Below are positions 53,400 through 61,967 of a DNA stretch of 64,000 bases, in pieces. The position numbers were made by a program, and so were the translations under genes. The notes beneath the pieces are model-generated. The model did not search any database and was not told the DNA's origin. It saw nothing but the letters and a program-made list of their open reading frames with translations. Positions within the stretch are counted from its first letter, which is position 1. Every line of letters begins with the position of its first letter. Source of the DNA: Anaerolineales bacterium (GTDB taxonomy: Bacteria; Chloroflexota; Anaerolineae; Anaerolineales; Villigracilaceae); contig JABTUU010000001.1 of assembly GCA_015075275.1 (NCBI GenBank), positions 186,001-250,000 on the forward strand. Direction: 5' to 3'.

Positions 53400-54604
53400 T
53401 CTGCCAAGTATTTCAATACCCCATTCCCCGCAGCAATTCCGCTGGAGAAACACGCCGTCAGCAAATATCCGCCCGTCGGCGCTTCCCAATCGAGCATTTC
53501 ACCGGCGCAGAAAACGCCGGGCAAATTCTTTAGCGTCAAGTTTTCATCCAACGATTCGAATGTCACGCCACCAGCCGTGCTGATCGCCTCATCTAACGGA
53601 CGCGGCGCGACCAATGGCAAAGGCAATGCCTTGATGAATCCCGCGAGTCGCTTCGCGTCTGTAAAATCATCTTTCGACACGAACTCGCGCAACAAGCCCG
53701 CCTTCACTCCTTTGATCCCCAGCGTTTTTTCGAGAAAACTTGCCAGTGACCTCGCCCCGCGCGGACGCGATAATTTTTCGATCAACCAATCTAATGTGCG
53801 GTCGGGTTGTAGATCCAACGTAACAGTCGCTGTGCCCTTTGCATAAATTTCATCGCGAATGAATGCCGACGCGCTGTAGATCAACCCGCCCTCCACGCCC
53901 TCTTTGGTCACGATGAATTCGCCTTGCTGTCGAAATTCGCCGAACGACAACACCACCGATTTGATCGGATGCCCCTCATATTTTTCACGGAAGTGATCGC
54001 TCCACTTCACATCGAATCCGCAATTGGATGGAGACAACGGTTCGACCTCCGCCCCGGCTTGTTTCAACCAGTCAGCCCACGCGCCGTTCGAGCCGAGTCG
54101 GCGCCAACTCCCGCCGCCGAGCGCAAGGACGATCGCATCGGCGTTCACGATCACCTCACCGTTCGGCGTTTGGAATTGTAACGACCTGTCGGGGCGAATC
54201 CGCGTCAATTGGTGACGCAGGTGAAATGTCACGTCTGAATCGGTTAATCGTCTCAGCCACGCCCGCAACAGCGGACTCGCTTTCATCCCAACGGGAAAGA
54301 CGCGCCCCGAAGTTCCGATAAAGGTTTCGAGACCCAATCCATGCACCCACTCGCGGAGTTGATCCGCGCCAAATTGTTTGAGCAGAGGTTCGATCTCTGT
54401 GCGGCGCTTGCCGTATCTCGCAACGAACACCTCGAACGGATCGGAGTGCGTGATGTTCAATCCGCTTTTGCCTGCCATAAGAAATTTGCGTCCAACCGAC
54501 GGCATGGAGTCGTACACATCCACTTTCACGCCGCGCGCGCTGATGACCTCTGCCGCCATCAAGCCCGCTGGTCCGCCGCCGATAACCGCTGTTGTTTTTT
54601 GCAT
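53393..54604 (-). CDS. YhiN/HI0933-like flavoprotein (NAD(P)/FAD-dependent oxidoreductase)
   Basis: The FAD loop TAVIGGGPAGLMAAEVISARG, the family motif AGKSGLNITHSDP, ALGGGSWRRLGSNG and the C-terminal FCAGEMLDWEAPTGGYLLTACFSSG fit the HI0933/TIGR03862 flavoproteins. Their reaction is unknown; some relate to tRNA or quinone chemistry. ATG at 54604 is chosen over an upstream frame. The stop codon lies in the 16-base-arm palindrome. A fold-back repeat lies 27 bases upstream of the start. Confidence 0.87.
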   Translation of the reverse strand: MQKTTAVIGGGPAGLMAAEVISARGVKVDVYDSMPSVGRKFLMAGKSGLNITHSDPFEVFVARYGKRRTEIEPLLKQFGADQLREWVHGLGLETFIGTSGRVFPVGMKASPLLRAWLRRLTDSDVTFHLRHQLTRIRPDRSLQFQTPNGEVIVNADAIVLALGGGSWRRLGSNGAWADWLKQAGAEVEPLSPSNCGFDVKWSDHFREKYEGHPIKSVVLSFGEFRQQGEFIVTKEGVEGGLIYSASAFIRDEIYAKGTATVTLDLQPDRTLDWLIEKLSRPRGARSLASFLEKTLGIKGVKAGLLREFVSKDDFTDAKRLAGFIKALPLPLVAPRPLDEAISTAGGVTFESLDENLTLKNLPGVFCAGEMLDWEAPTGGYLLTACFSSGIAAGNGVLKYLAET

Positions 54605-54630
54605 GGGGTCATTATAAAGACATTTGCGCA

Positions 54631-54695
54631 GAATCAAAAACACGCGCGCAGATCAACTGTGTGCGTGTCGTAATTTAAAGCCAAGTCGTGTTTTT
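54631..54695. repeat. GAATCAAAAACACGCGC fold-back, copy 1
   Basis: GAATCAAAAACACGCGCGCAGAT is followed by a matching GTGTGCGTG and later CGTGTTTTT, so inner and outer parts pair. A second copy at 55407-55472 shares the first 23 bases apart from one difference. Confidence 0.65.
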
Positions 54696-54778
54696 ATAGT
54701 TCCAAGTCACCGAAATAAGGATGCGGGTTTTGGCGATAAAACGGACTTCACGATTCTACTTGTTGACCTGCAACCGAA

Positions 54779-55351
54779 TCACATCTCCTTTAGGATCTCG
54801 GCGCGTTTTTGTTCATACTCGGCTTCGCTGATCAGATTCGCGTCGCGCATCCCCTTCAATTCCTTCATTCGGTTCAGCGCGTTTTGCGATTCGTTGACCT
54901 TCGTCCCGCGATTCGTAAATTCCAGATTGGTACGGTGGATCTGTTCAGCCAGCTCTCTCGCCCGTTCAGCCTTGCGCGTCGTAACGTCTTGAATCGGTGA
55001 TGCGCCGGAAGATATCCGTTTCATCCAAATCCAGTAGCCACCCACGACAACGACAAAAAGCAAAAAACCGTAGATCAACCCGGCATACAGACTCATAGGG
55101 AAGAGACCCAATTCGACCTTTTCCCCGGTGGTGTTATCCACGCAATACCACGTCAGCGTTTTGACGGTCTCGACCGGCGAGGGGTTGTACTCCTGCGTTT
55201 CCAACTGCATCTCTCCGCGCGGACAAACGAACGGCTTGGCAATGCGGTTCGTTGAGGGGAAGATCGCGCCAAATCCAATGGAAATGCCAGTGACGCCCAT
55301 GAAGAGGCACCAGATAAAGACCAAAGACAAAACGATCCAATTGTTTTTCAT
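54779..55351 (-). CDS. Membrane protein with C-terminal SHOCT domain
   Basis: Two membrane helices (about 6-30 and 86-110) flank a probably external loop with two cysteines (FVCPRG, WYCVDN). The C-terminal tail has ALNRMKELKGMRDANLISEAEYEQKRAEIL, a short SHOCT motif, often found at ends of oligomeric membrane proteins. It resembles its upstream neighbour in having a membrane anchor and a soluble external part. Function unknown. Confidence 0.7.
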   Translation of the reverse strand: MKNNWIVLSLVFIWCLFMGVTGISIGFGAIFPSTNRIAKPFVCPRGEMQLETQEYNPSPVETVKTLTWYCVDNTTGEKVELGLFPMSLYAGLIYGFLLFVVVVGGYWIWMKRISSGASPIQDVTTRKAERARELAEQIHRTNLEFTNRGTKVNESQNALNRMKELKGMRDANLISEAEYEQKRAEILKEM

Positions 55352-55406
55352 AGAGTTGACTCCTCAGGAGCGAGTATAGTACTTTTTGAATCATCGCGCA
55401 TGGATG

Positions 55407-55472
55407 GAATCAAAAACACGCGCACAGATGGTTTGCGCGCATGTTTCCTTATTTACCTGTTTTCGTGTTTTT
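55407..55472. repeat. GAATCAAAAACACGCGC fold-back, copy 2
   Basis: Shares GAATCAAAAACACGCGC-R-CAGAT with copy 1 and again ends in CGTGTTTTT. Here it lies between the SHOCT gene start and the stop of the zinc-ribbon gene. Confidence 0.65.
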
Positions 55473-55475
55473 CTT

Positions 55476-56558
55476 CTACGGCTCAACGCTGATCACGCCG
55501 CCCGCGAGATTCATGTTCAGCGTCCACGTACTGCCGGTGGTGAATTGCTGAAACTCAGAAACCGAACTTGCTGTATACGTTTCCTGCGATCCATCCTCGG
55601 TGAGGAAGTACACGGTCAGCGTTTCGGATTCATCGCCGAGGCGTTGATCGCTGGACACATTTGGGCTTTCATACACCGGTTGTAAATTATGTCCATCCAG
55701 CGTGTACGTTTGGATCGTCGTCCACTCGTCCACTGTGTAGGAGCAATACGTCTGAGTTTCTGTGTGACATTCCTCCACCACTTCCGAATACCCATTGCCC
55801 TTGTCAACTGTCTTTTGCTCGCAGACATCCTGACTTTCATCGTGACACGAAACATCGTAAGCGCCTGAAGGAGCATTGCCGCGTTCATTGTTGTAGTGCA
55901 CCGGCTGAACCTCTTGCACGGGAACCGAAGTCTGCCAATAGACATCCGTCACTGTGGCTTGCACCGACGAAGTGGGGAAGACGAAAAACACCAACACGAG
56001 GACACAAATCATCGCAAGGCATCCCAGCACCGCCGCCGCGACGATCCACGGCGCGCGCGACGACTTTTTCCCGGTCAACGGCGCGGCGGGGGAGAGTCCG
56101 CTTCGCGTTTGCGGCGCATTCATCACCGGTTGAGCAGGAGCAATCTTTGGCAAAGGCGATCCGCAATTCGAGCAGACTGAGTTACTGCTTGGGTTATCGG
56201 TCCCGCAGTTATCGCACTTCACGATCTTCGGTTGCGCGGCAGGTTGCTGCATTACGCGTCCCGCCTCGCGCGCTTTGCCCTCTTTCAAGTCCGCGCCGCA
56301 TTGCGAGCAAGTCTCGGCGGTGGCGGGGTTGCGCGTCCCGCAGAATCCGCAGTGGATGTCCGCCCCGGCTTGCGCGGCTTTCACCACAGTTTCATCCGTC
56401 ACAAATTTTTGTTCCGACGGCAATTGAAATTGCACATTCTCTGGTTGCGGCGCGCCGCAGTTCTCGCAAGTCTTCTCGCCGCCCTTGTTGCGCGTGTTGC
56501 AGTTCGGACAGACCCATTCATTTTGAACATAACCAAGCGTTCGTCTTCGAGCCATCAT
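55476..56558 (-). CDS. Triple zinc-ribbon, single-pass membrane protein
   Basis: Three zinc ribbons (CPNC..CENC, about 17-35; CGFC..CSQC, 70-88; CDNC..CSNC, 114-132) are followed by a basic stretch and one membrane helix (about 170-192). The external C-terminal half has several cysteines (SCHDE, VCEQK, ECHTETQTYC) that could form disulfides and a beta-rich end (TWTLNMNLAGGV). Such double-function proteins are common in Chloroflexota and clostridia and have no known activity. ATG at 56555 is an equal alternative start. Confidence 0.75.
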   Translation of the reverse strand: MMARRRTLGYVQNEWVCPNCNTRNKGGEKTCENCGAPQPENVQFQLPSEQKFVTDETVVKAAQAGADIHCGFCGTRNPATAETCSQCGADLKEGKAREAGRVMQQPAAQPKIVKCDNCGTDNPSSNSVCSNCGSPLPKIAPAQPVMNAPQTRSGLSPAAPLTGKKSSRAPWIVAAAVLGCLAMICVLVLVFFVFPTSSVQATVTDVYWQTSVPVQEVQPVHYNNERGNAPSGAYDVSCHDESQDVCEQKTVDKGNGYSEVVEECHTETQTYCSYTVDEWTTIQTYTLDGHNLQPVYESPNVSSDQRLGDESETLTVYFLTEDGSQETYTASSVSEFQQFTTGSTWTLNMNLAGGVISVEP

Positions 56559-56570
56559 CGCTCCTTTAAA

Positions 56571-56606
56571 AATCCTTTGTGACCTTTGTGTCCTTCGTGG
56601 TGAAAA
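56571..56606. repeat. CCTTTGTGACCTTTGTGTCCTTCGTGGTG tandem-type repeat
   Basis: CTTTGTGAC, CTTTGTGTC, CTTCGTGGT form three near-identical 9-10 base units upstream of the zinc-ribbon gene. This CTTTGTGTCCTT-type unit is a common dispersed repeat in several phyla. Single occurrence here. Confidence 0.5.
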
Positions 56607-56632
56607 AAGACAACTCTATTATAAAACGCTGT

Positions 56633-57649
56633 TCACGAAAATCCATGCCACTTTCGTATCTCTTCGATTCGGGATTCGCAATCCGGTTCCTTATGCGGAC
56701 TGGGATCCCCCGCCTCATTCCGACGGGGCGATTTGGTCAGCGCGTGGAGAGTTGCCTCAGCCCCCTCTGCCACATTGACCGGGTCATAGCCGCCTTCGAG
56801 CACGAAAACGATCTTGCCATTGCAAAATTCATCCGCCAGCGCGATACACTTTTGCGCCAGCATAAAATATCCATTCGTGGATAATCCCAGCGACGTGATC
56901 GGGTCGTTCCAGTGCGCGTCGAATCCAACGGAAATAAAAATCATCTGCGGCTTGAATGATTCGACAAACGGTTTGAAGATTCGATCTGCAACTTGCTTGT
57001 AAACTTTATCTCCTGCCCTTGCCGGCAATGGCACATTGACGATTCGTTTCTTCGCATGTGCCGCTTCCTTCATTGCGCCCGTGCCCGGATAAAACCCCGA
57101 CTGAAATTGATGCGCCGATAAAAACGCCACGCGCTCTTCGTTCAGAAATGCGGCTTGCGTTCCGTTGCCGTGATGCGCGTCGTAGTCAAGGATCAACACG
57201 CGCTCTATGCCGTTTGCCAGCGCGTCTCGCGCTCCGATGGCGACGTTGTTGAACAAACAAAATCCCATCGCGCGATCAGGCTCCGCGTGATGCCCTGGCG
57301 GGCGGACGATGGCGAAGGCGTTGTCCGCCTCGCCGTTTATCACAGCGCGCGCGCAAGCGATCACGCCTCCCGCCGCGAGCAAAGCATCGTCGAATGAAGA
57401 TGGCGTCACATAAGTTGGCGCGTAATCAATGATGCCCGGCGCATCCTCGCGGCAGACTTTTTCCAGCGCCGCAACAAGTTCCGGGTTGTGGACTCGCGCA
57501 ACCTCCTCCCGCGTCGCTGGTTTGGATTCGATCAACTTTGCGGACAATGAATCCAAGCGGGGTTTCAACACATCCAATCGCCCCGGTCTTTCGGGATGAT
57601 CGGGATACAAATGATTCGGCGATGGAACAAAGGTGTAAACGGTGGGCAT
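56633..57649 (-). CDS. Histone-deacetylase-family protein (acetoin utilisation/polyamine deacetylase type)
   Basis: Signatures of the arginase-deacetylase fold: LYPDHPERPGRL, FAIVRPPGHHAEPDRAMGFCLFNNVAIGA (two His of the charge relay), LDYDAHHGNGTQ (zinc Asp/His), GFDAHWNDPI and LEGGYDP. Bacterial members deacetylate lysine, polyamines or small substrates. Length 338 is full. It stands alone, preceded by a cluster of short hairpins. Confidence 0.9.
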   Translation of the reverse strand: MPTVYTFVPSPNHLYPDHPERPGRLDVLKPRLDSLSAKLIESKPATREEVARVHNPELVAALEKVCREDAPGIIDYAPTYVTPSSFDDALLAAGGVIACARAVINGEADNAFAIVRPPGHHAEPDRAMGFCLFNNVAIGARDALANGIERVLILDYDAHHGNGTQAAFLNEERVAFLSAHQFQSGFYPGTGAMKEAAHAKKRIVNVPLPARAGDKVYKQVADRIFKPFVESFKPQMIFISVGFDAHWNDPITSLGLSTNGYFMLAQKCIALADEFCNGKIVFVLEGGYDPVNVAEGAEATLHALTKSPRRNEAGDPSPHKEPDCESRIEEIRKWHGFS

Positions 57650-57681
57650 GGGTAAATTATAGTCTTACGCCAAGAATCAAC

Positions 57682-57830
57682 AATCCCAAAGGGATGGCAG
57701 GATTGTAGAAAAGGAAAATTTAGTCACGGTTTCAAATCCCCAAGGGATGATATAGCAAATTTCTTCTGACACCCCTTCGGGGTTGAATGCAATCTAATCC
57801 ATTCTATAATCATTTGACCCCTTCGGGGTC
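57682..57830. repeat. Cluster of four short hairpins
   Basis: ATCCC-AAA-GGGAT at 57682, ATCCCCAAGGGAT at 57736, ACCCCTTCGGGGT at 57771 and GACCCCTTCGGGGTC at 57816 lie in the 198-base gap between the deacetylase and NYN genes. The stems share a CCC...GGG core and TTCG-type loops, but spacing is irregular (54, 35, 45 bases) so this is not a CRISPR. Confidence 0.65.
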
Positions 57831-57847
57831 GCTTCAATTGTCAATCT

Positions 57848-58324
57848 CTAATCTTCAGTCTCCTTTTTCTTTCCCCCAAACATCTTCATCCATTCGTCCA
57901 CTTCCTCTTTTGAAACAACTCTTTCGCCCTTTGCCATGCGCGGAGAGTTCATCACTTGTTTGAGACTCTTTGCAAACTCATCGGATGAAACGACATCCGC
58001 TTGCAGTACGCGCGCGCTGGATTGCACCTCGCGGTCGGAGGTGACGACCGTGTAGTTCTTTGCGGCTTTGCCCAACTTCTTCAATCGGTTGCGGATGGCG
58101 TTGTCTGCGGGACTGCCGAGGGGCGAGAAGGTCGCGGTGACTGCGCCCAGTTTCCGCGTCCCGGCTTGAGACGAAGGAGCGCCATCGAAAAATACCTCCA
58201 CTTGACGGCGTTCGAGTCGGCAGAATTCCTGCAAAATAGCGATCAGTTCCGATTCGTCGTCGAGCGCGTCGAGGCGCATTCCGAGTTTGGGGATGAGATT
58301 GTGTCCATCAATCAAGTAGGGCAT
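57848..58324 (-). CDS. NYN-domain (YacP-like) RNase
   Basis: The opening PYLIDGHNLIPKLG, then VEVFFDGAP and DNAIRNRLKKL and YTVVTSDREVQSSARVLQA match the NYN/YacP (Rae1-like) fold with its Asp-rich metal site. YacP relatives cut mRNA on ribosomes in Firmicutes. The charged C-terminus (WMKMFGGKKKETED) is typical of shorter family members. Single gene. Confidence 0.85.
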   Translation of the reverse strand: MPYLIDGHNLIPKLGMRLDALDDESELIAILQEFCRLERRQVEVFFDGAPSSQAGTRKLGAVTATFSPLGSPADNAIRNRLKKLGKAAKNYTVVTSDREVQSSARVLQADVVSSDEFAKSLKQVMNSPRMAKGERVVSKEEVDEWMKMFGGKKKETED

Positions 58325-58413
58325 AAGAAATAATTGCTCCGCAGATTTTTATTTCCAGAATCCTGTGCGATATTTTGCGTGCGAGCATATATTCTCGGAT
58401 TCATGAATTTATT

Positions 58414-58818
58414 TTATTTGACTTTTGTCTCCTGAACAGCGATCTCAAACTGCGGCGGATTTTCCAACGTCTTCTTCACCTTGCATAATTCCGCCGAGCG
58501 GATCAACGCACTGTGATATTGTTTTGGAAAGGCAGGCGGAACTTGGATCTCTAACTCAATGCGATCCATTAATCCGCTGTTCGGATTGGGATGATTGCGC
58601 TGAAGGATGCGGATACCCTCGGCAGGCAGGTTGCGCTGGCGGCAAAAACCCAGAACGTAGATTCCGGCGCAAGTTCCAATGGATGCGAGAAATAGCTCAA
58701 ATGGCGAAGGCGCCGAATCGGTTCCGTCGCCGCTTGTCGGCTGGTCAGTTTGTACGATGTGATCCCGAATATGCGCGTCTACGCGCGCCCCGCCGGGGAA
58801 GTCAATTAATATTTCCAT
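58414..58818 (-). CDS. OsmC/Ohr-family protein
   Basis: A 134-residue OsmC-like protein: QPTSGDGTDSAPSPFELFLASIGTCAGIYVLGFCRQR, with the peroxidatic-type cysteine in GTCAG and the second in SAELCKVKKTL. Such proteins reduce organic hydroperoxides with these cysteines. Here the context (FELFLASIGTCAG) matches the short YhfA-like branch, whose activity is less certain. Single gene, divergent from the DUF1232-like gene. Confidence 0.87.
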   Translation of the reverse strand: MEILIDFPGGARVDAHIRDHIVQTDQPTSGDGTDSAPSPFELFLASIGTCAGIYVLGFCRQRNLPAEGIRILQRNHPNPNSGLMDRIELEIQVPPAFPKQYHSALIRSAELCKVKKTLENPPQFEIAVQETKVK

Positions 58819-58928
58819 ATATTTCTCCGTGTAGCAGTTTTGTATATTGACGATGGGTACGCTGCCGTTTAGAGATGTGTTTTATAATAGATTATATAGG
58901 ACGAACCTCATGTCCTTAAAAGGAGACT

Positions 58929-59288
58929 ATGATGGCTGATAAACGACCAAACAAAATTATAACGCCTCCGAAAGGCGGGATGTTGCGCGATCTCATCGCC
59001 CACGTTAAATTGATCGGACGATTGATGGGCGATAGCCGCGTCAGCATTTTTCTTAAAGTTTTACCGCTCGTCTCTCTGACATATCTGATCTGGCCCTTTG
59101 ATTTAATCGCTTTCCCGGGTATCGGCGTGCTCGACGATGCGGCGGTTCTTTGGATCGGCTCGACCCTCTTTTTAGAACTTTGCCCGCCTAAAGTGGTAGC
59201 GGAACACATGCGCGAGCTCGCGGGCGGCGAAGGCGACTCGACCGGCGATATTGTAGACGCGGAAACGACGGATATAGACGATAGATGA
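58929..59288 (+). CDS. DUF1232 (YkvA-like) membrane protein
   Basis: The central part VSIFLKVLPLVSLTYLIWPFDLIAFPGIGVLDDAAVLWIGSTLF fits DUF1232, a short membrane hairpin with the hallmark P-x-D-hydrophobic-I and D-D. AAGGAG stands five bases before ATG; a second ATG is in the next codon. Its stop overlaps the sugar-dehydrogenase start by ATGA. Confidence 0.8.
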   Translation: MMADKRPNKIITPPKGGMLRDLIAHVKLIGRLMGDSRVSIFLKVLPLVSLTYLIWPFDLIAFPGIGVLDDAAVLWIGSTLFLELCPPKVVAEHMRELAGGEGDSTGDIVDAETTDIDDR

Positions 59289-60508
59289 AATATTTTGCGA
59301 TATTCTCTTGTTTGTTGATTCTGGCTTGCGGCGGAATTAGCGTCCCGTCTCTTACGCAGACGCAAGTTGGCACGCCTGCCTCAGCCGATGCTTCGCCTGC
59401 TCCTGCGCCTCTACCGGCGACAATTGCGCCGACAGCGCTTCCGCCGAGCGAACCATCGCAGGATACGACTATTTTTCCCGATGCAAATGCGTACGAATGG
59501 CGGCTTATGACTGATGGGTTGGAACGTCCGATAGATACGCAGCCCGACCCTCAAGGACGGCTATGGATCGTGGAGAAGATCGGGCATATTCATCTCTTTC
59601 AAAGCGGGCAATTGAACATCGATACGCCGTTCCTCAACATCGAAGACCGTGTTAACGACGAAGAGAACGAAATGGGATTGCTTGGTCTCGCGCTTCATCC
59701 GAACTTCGCGCAGAACGGGTACTTCTACGTCAACTATACCGGCGCGCGCGGCGATACGTTCATCTCGCGTTTCACTGCCGGTGAAAATTCAGCAGACCCA
59801 AACAGCGAGGTTATCCTGTTGCGAGTCAAACAGCCGTACCCAAACCATAACGGCGGCACAATGAACTTCGGACCCGACGGTTACTTATACATGGGTCTCG
59901 GAGATGGCGGCTCCGGCGGCGACCCGGAAGGAAACGGTCAATCGTTGGATACTTTGCTCGGAAAAATTTTACGAATTGACGTGAACTCGGCTGAGCCTTA
60001 TGCCGTTCCCGCCGATAACCCGTTCGGTAACGAAATTTGGGCGTACGGTTTGCGCAACCCGTGGCGCATGTCTTTTGATTCAGTTACCGGCGATCTGTAC
60101 ATCGGCGATGTGGGACAGGGCGATTGGGAAGAAGTTGACATCATCCCGGCTGGCTCGCACGGAGGCGAAAACTTTGGCTGGAACTACCGTGAAGGCGCGC
60201 ACGATTTTGAAGGTAGAGGTTCTGCAGGTATGATTGACCCTATCGCGGAATACGATCACGGCGAAGGCGGATGCTCTGTTGTCGGCGGATACGCCTATCG
60301 CGGCTCGATGCCCGAATGGTATGGAATTTATCTCTATGGAGATTATTGCACCGGGCAGATCTGGGGACTGATCCGCTCCGGCGAGACATGGCAAAATCAA
60401 TTGTTGTTCGATACGGATTTTAACATCACTTCGTTTGGTCAAGATTTGAATGGAGAAGCGTACCTCCTAACGGATGGCGGCGGAATGTATCAATTAGTTC
60501 GCAAATAG
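59285..60508 (+). CDS. PQQ-dependent sugar dehydrogenase-like lipoprotein (GSDH family)
   Basis: A lipobox (LLILACGG) gives an exported lipoprotein, then a proline- and alanine-rich linker. The beta-propeller domain has RPIDTQPDPQGRLWIVEKIG, LLGLALHPNFAQNGYFYVNYT, NHNGGTMNFGPDGYLYMGLGDGGSGGDPEGNGQ and YGLRNPWRMSFD, as in soluble glucose/sorbosone dehydrogenases. Substrate is unknown and many family members are uncharacterised. Co-translated with the DUF1232-like gene. Confidence 0.87.
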   Translation: MKYFAIFSCLLILACGGISVPSLTQTQVGTPASADASPAPAPLPATIAPTALPPSEPSQDTTIFPDANAYEWRLMTDGLERPIDTQPDPQGRLWIVEKIGHIHLFQSGQLNIDTPFLNIEDRVNDEENEMGLLGLALHPNFAQNGYFYVNYTGARGDTFISRFTAGENSADPNSEVILLRVKQPYPNHNGGTMNFGPDGYLYMGLGDGGSGGDPEGNGQSLDTLLGKILRIDVNSAEPYAVPADNPFGNEIWAYGLRNPWRMSFDSVTGDLYIGDVGQGDWEEVDIIPAGSHGGENFGWNYREGAHDFEGRGSAGMIDPIAEYDHGEGGCSVVGGYAYRGSMPEWYGIYLYGDYCTGQIWGLIRSGETWQNQLLFDTDFNITSFGQDLNGEAYLLTDGGGMYQLVRK

Positions 60509-60624
60509 AGCTGCCTACATAAAGGCGGGCAGTTTGTCATACGAATGGATGACGCGTGTCACTAGCGCGCGTCGTTTGTTTTGCCTACAATGAGCGTGCA
60601 GAAGAAAAGAATTGGAGGCGCCCA

Positions 60625-60843
60625 ATGGCTCAAAAAAGGTGGCATGTTGTCGAAGTCTGCTACTGTGAGCATGCAGGTCGCGAGGCGCGGCTGGAAGCGC
60701 AAGTGATCGATCCAGCCGAGAGCGTAGCTGACCAGCCGTCGCGCATCGTCGCCCGGCGATGTTCGAACGCTATCGAATGCAATGTGAACGAGAAGATAGC
60801 CTGCGCCTATTGCGGCACCAACCCGAATCACGTTCCGATCTAG
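60625..60843 (+). CDS. Small cysteine-containing protein of unknown function
   Basis: A 72-residue protein from ATG 60625, after TTGGAGG ten bases upstream. It has VCYCEHAG, RRCSNAIEC and IACAYCGTNPNH, so five or six cysteines that could bind zinc. No family is recognised. Preceded by a 116-base gap after the sugar dehydrogenase and followed by a strong hairpin. Confidence 0.6.
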   Translation: MAQKRWHVVEVCYCEHAGREARLEAQVIDPAESVADQPSRIVARRCSNAIECNVNEKIACAYCGTNPNHVPI

Positions 60844-60894
60844 AACGATGCGCGTTAGGCGCCTCCTCAAAGTTCGTTGTACGAGTGCGTTGTA

Positions 60895-60934
60895 AGAAGG
60901 CAGCTCCGCGTAATTGCGGAGTTGCCTTCTTGTT
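60895..60934. terminator. Bidirectional intrinsic terminator
   Basis: Fifteen-base arms AGAAGGCAGCTCCGC / GCGGAGTTGCCTTCT (one G-T pair) with loop GTAATT, then TGTTT on the plus strand. It lies between the small cysteine-containing gene and the convergent dihydroorotate-dehydrogenase-like gene. Confidence 0.85.
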
Positions 60935-60953
60935 TCGGGTCAGAGCGGGGAAA

Positions 60954-61955
60954 TTACGGCAATGTATGGAAGGAATTTAATACTTTCATATAGTTGGCGC
61001 GTTCGAAAGCCTCCGGCTCGCGCACAGATGATTGACTCATACTGCCTTGCATTTGCTTAATCGATTCGTAATCTCGCGCTTTTATCCATGCTTCAAGGTG
61101 ACTTAATGTCGAGCCGATTAATTCTTCGCCAAATTGGAGTAAGCCAGACGCCATCATGGCGACCTTGGCGCCCGCCATCATCGCTTTTAAGACATCGGCG
61201 TAGGTATGCACGCCGCTGGTGAGCGCGAAATCTACGTTTAATTTCCCGTATAGGATCGCGATCCAGCGTAAAGGCAGCCTCATTTCAGAAGAAGCGCTGA
61301 GATCGAGACTATGAACGATCTCTAACTCTTCCAGATCGAAATCGGGTTGATAGAAGCGATTAAATAATACGAGTCCATCCGCGCCGGCTTCGACGAGTCG
61401 CTTGGCGAAATTCGGCAGAGATGAGGCGAACGGGCTGATCTTTACCGCCAGCGGAATTTTGATGGACGATTTGACTTCGGCGACTAGGTCTACTTTCATA
61501 GTTTCAATATCGCTGGAGGTCGTGTGGATGTCGGTGGGGATGTAATACATGTTGAGTTCGAGCGCATCGGCTCCGGCTTCTTCGATACGGCGCGCATAAT
61601 CCGTCCAGCCGCCTTGAGAGACGCCGTTCAAACTGCCGATCACAGGGATGGTTAGAGCCTTTTTCAAACTGGTCACATGACGCAGGTATTTCTCGGAACT
61701 AATCCTATACATACCGCCGTCGGGCAGATACGATAGCGCCTCGGCGAACGAATCGCTTCCGCGATTGAGATAGTGGTCTAGTTCAAGGCTTTCGTGAATG
61801 ATCTGTTCCTCAAATAGGGAATACATCACAATGGCGGCAATGCCCGCTTCTTCAAGCTGTTTAGCGCGATCAACCTTCCTCGATAATGGCGAGGCGGAGG
61901 CGACGAGAGGATTTCGCAGGTTTAATCCCAGATAAACGGTGGAAAGATCCGTCAT
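60954..61955 (-). CDS. Dihydroorotate-dehydrogenase-like protein (PFOR-linked)
   Basis: The 333-residue TIM barrel has [83 protein letters not shown] and [25 protein letters not shown]. These fit the PyrD family, in the branch that lacks a partner subunit and is often next to pyruvate:ferredoxin oxidoreductase. Its start lies 12 bases after the oxidoreductase stop. True activity on dihydroorotate is uncertain for this branch. Confidence 0.85.
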   Translation of the reverse strand: MTDLSTVYLGLNLRNPLVASASPLSRKVDRAKQLEEAGIAAIVMYSLFEEQIIHESLELDHYLNRGSDSFAEALSYLPDGGMYRISSEKYLRHVTSLKKALTIPVIGSLNGVSQGGWTDYARRIEEAGADALELNMYYIPTDIHTTSSDIETMKVDLVAEVKSSIKIPLAVKISPFASSLPNFAKRLVEAGADGLVLFNRFYQPDFDLEELEIVHSLDLSASSEMRLPLRWIAILYGKLNVDFALTSGVHTYADVLKAMMAGAKVAMMASGLLQFGEELIGSTLSHLEAWIKARDYESIKQMQGSMSQSSVREPEAFERANYMKVLNSFHTLP

Positions 61956-61967
61956 AACGCGCTCCTC

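Noticed and set aside
55661-56569. 302-codon open frame antisense to the triple zinc-ribbon gene
   Set aside because: Arginine/serine-rich translation typical of an antisense shadow; the other strand has ordered zinc ribbons and a membrane helix.
57682-57830. CRISPR-like array
   Set aside because: Only four short hairpins of differing sequence and uneven spacing, with no constant repeat and no cas genes nearby.
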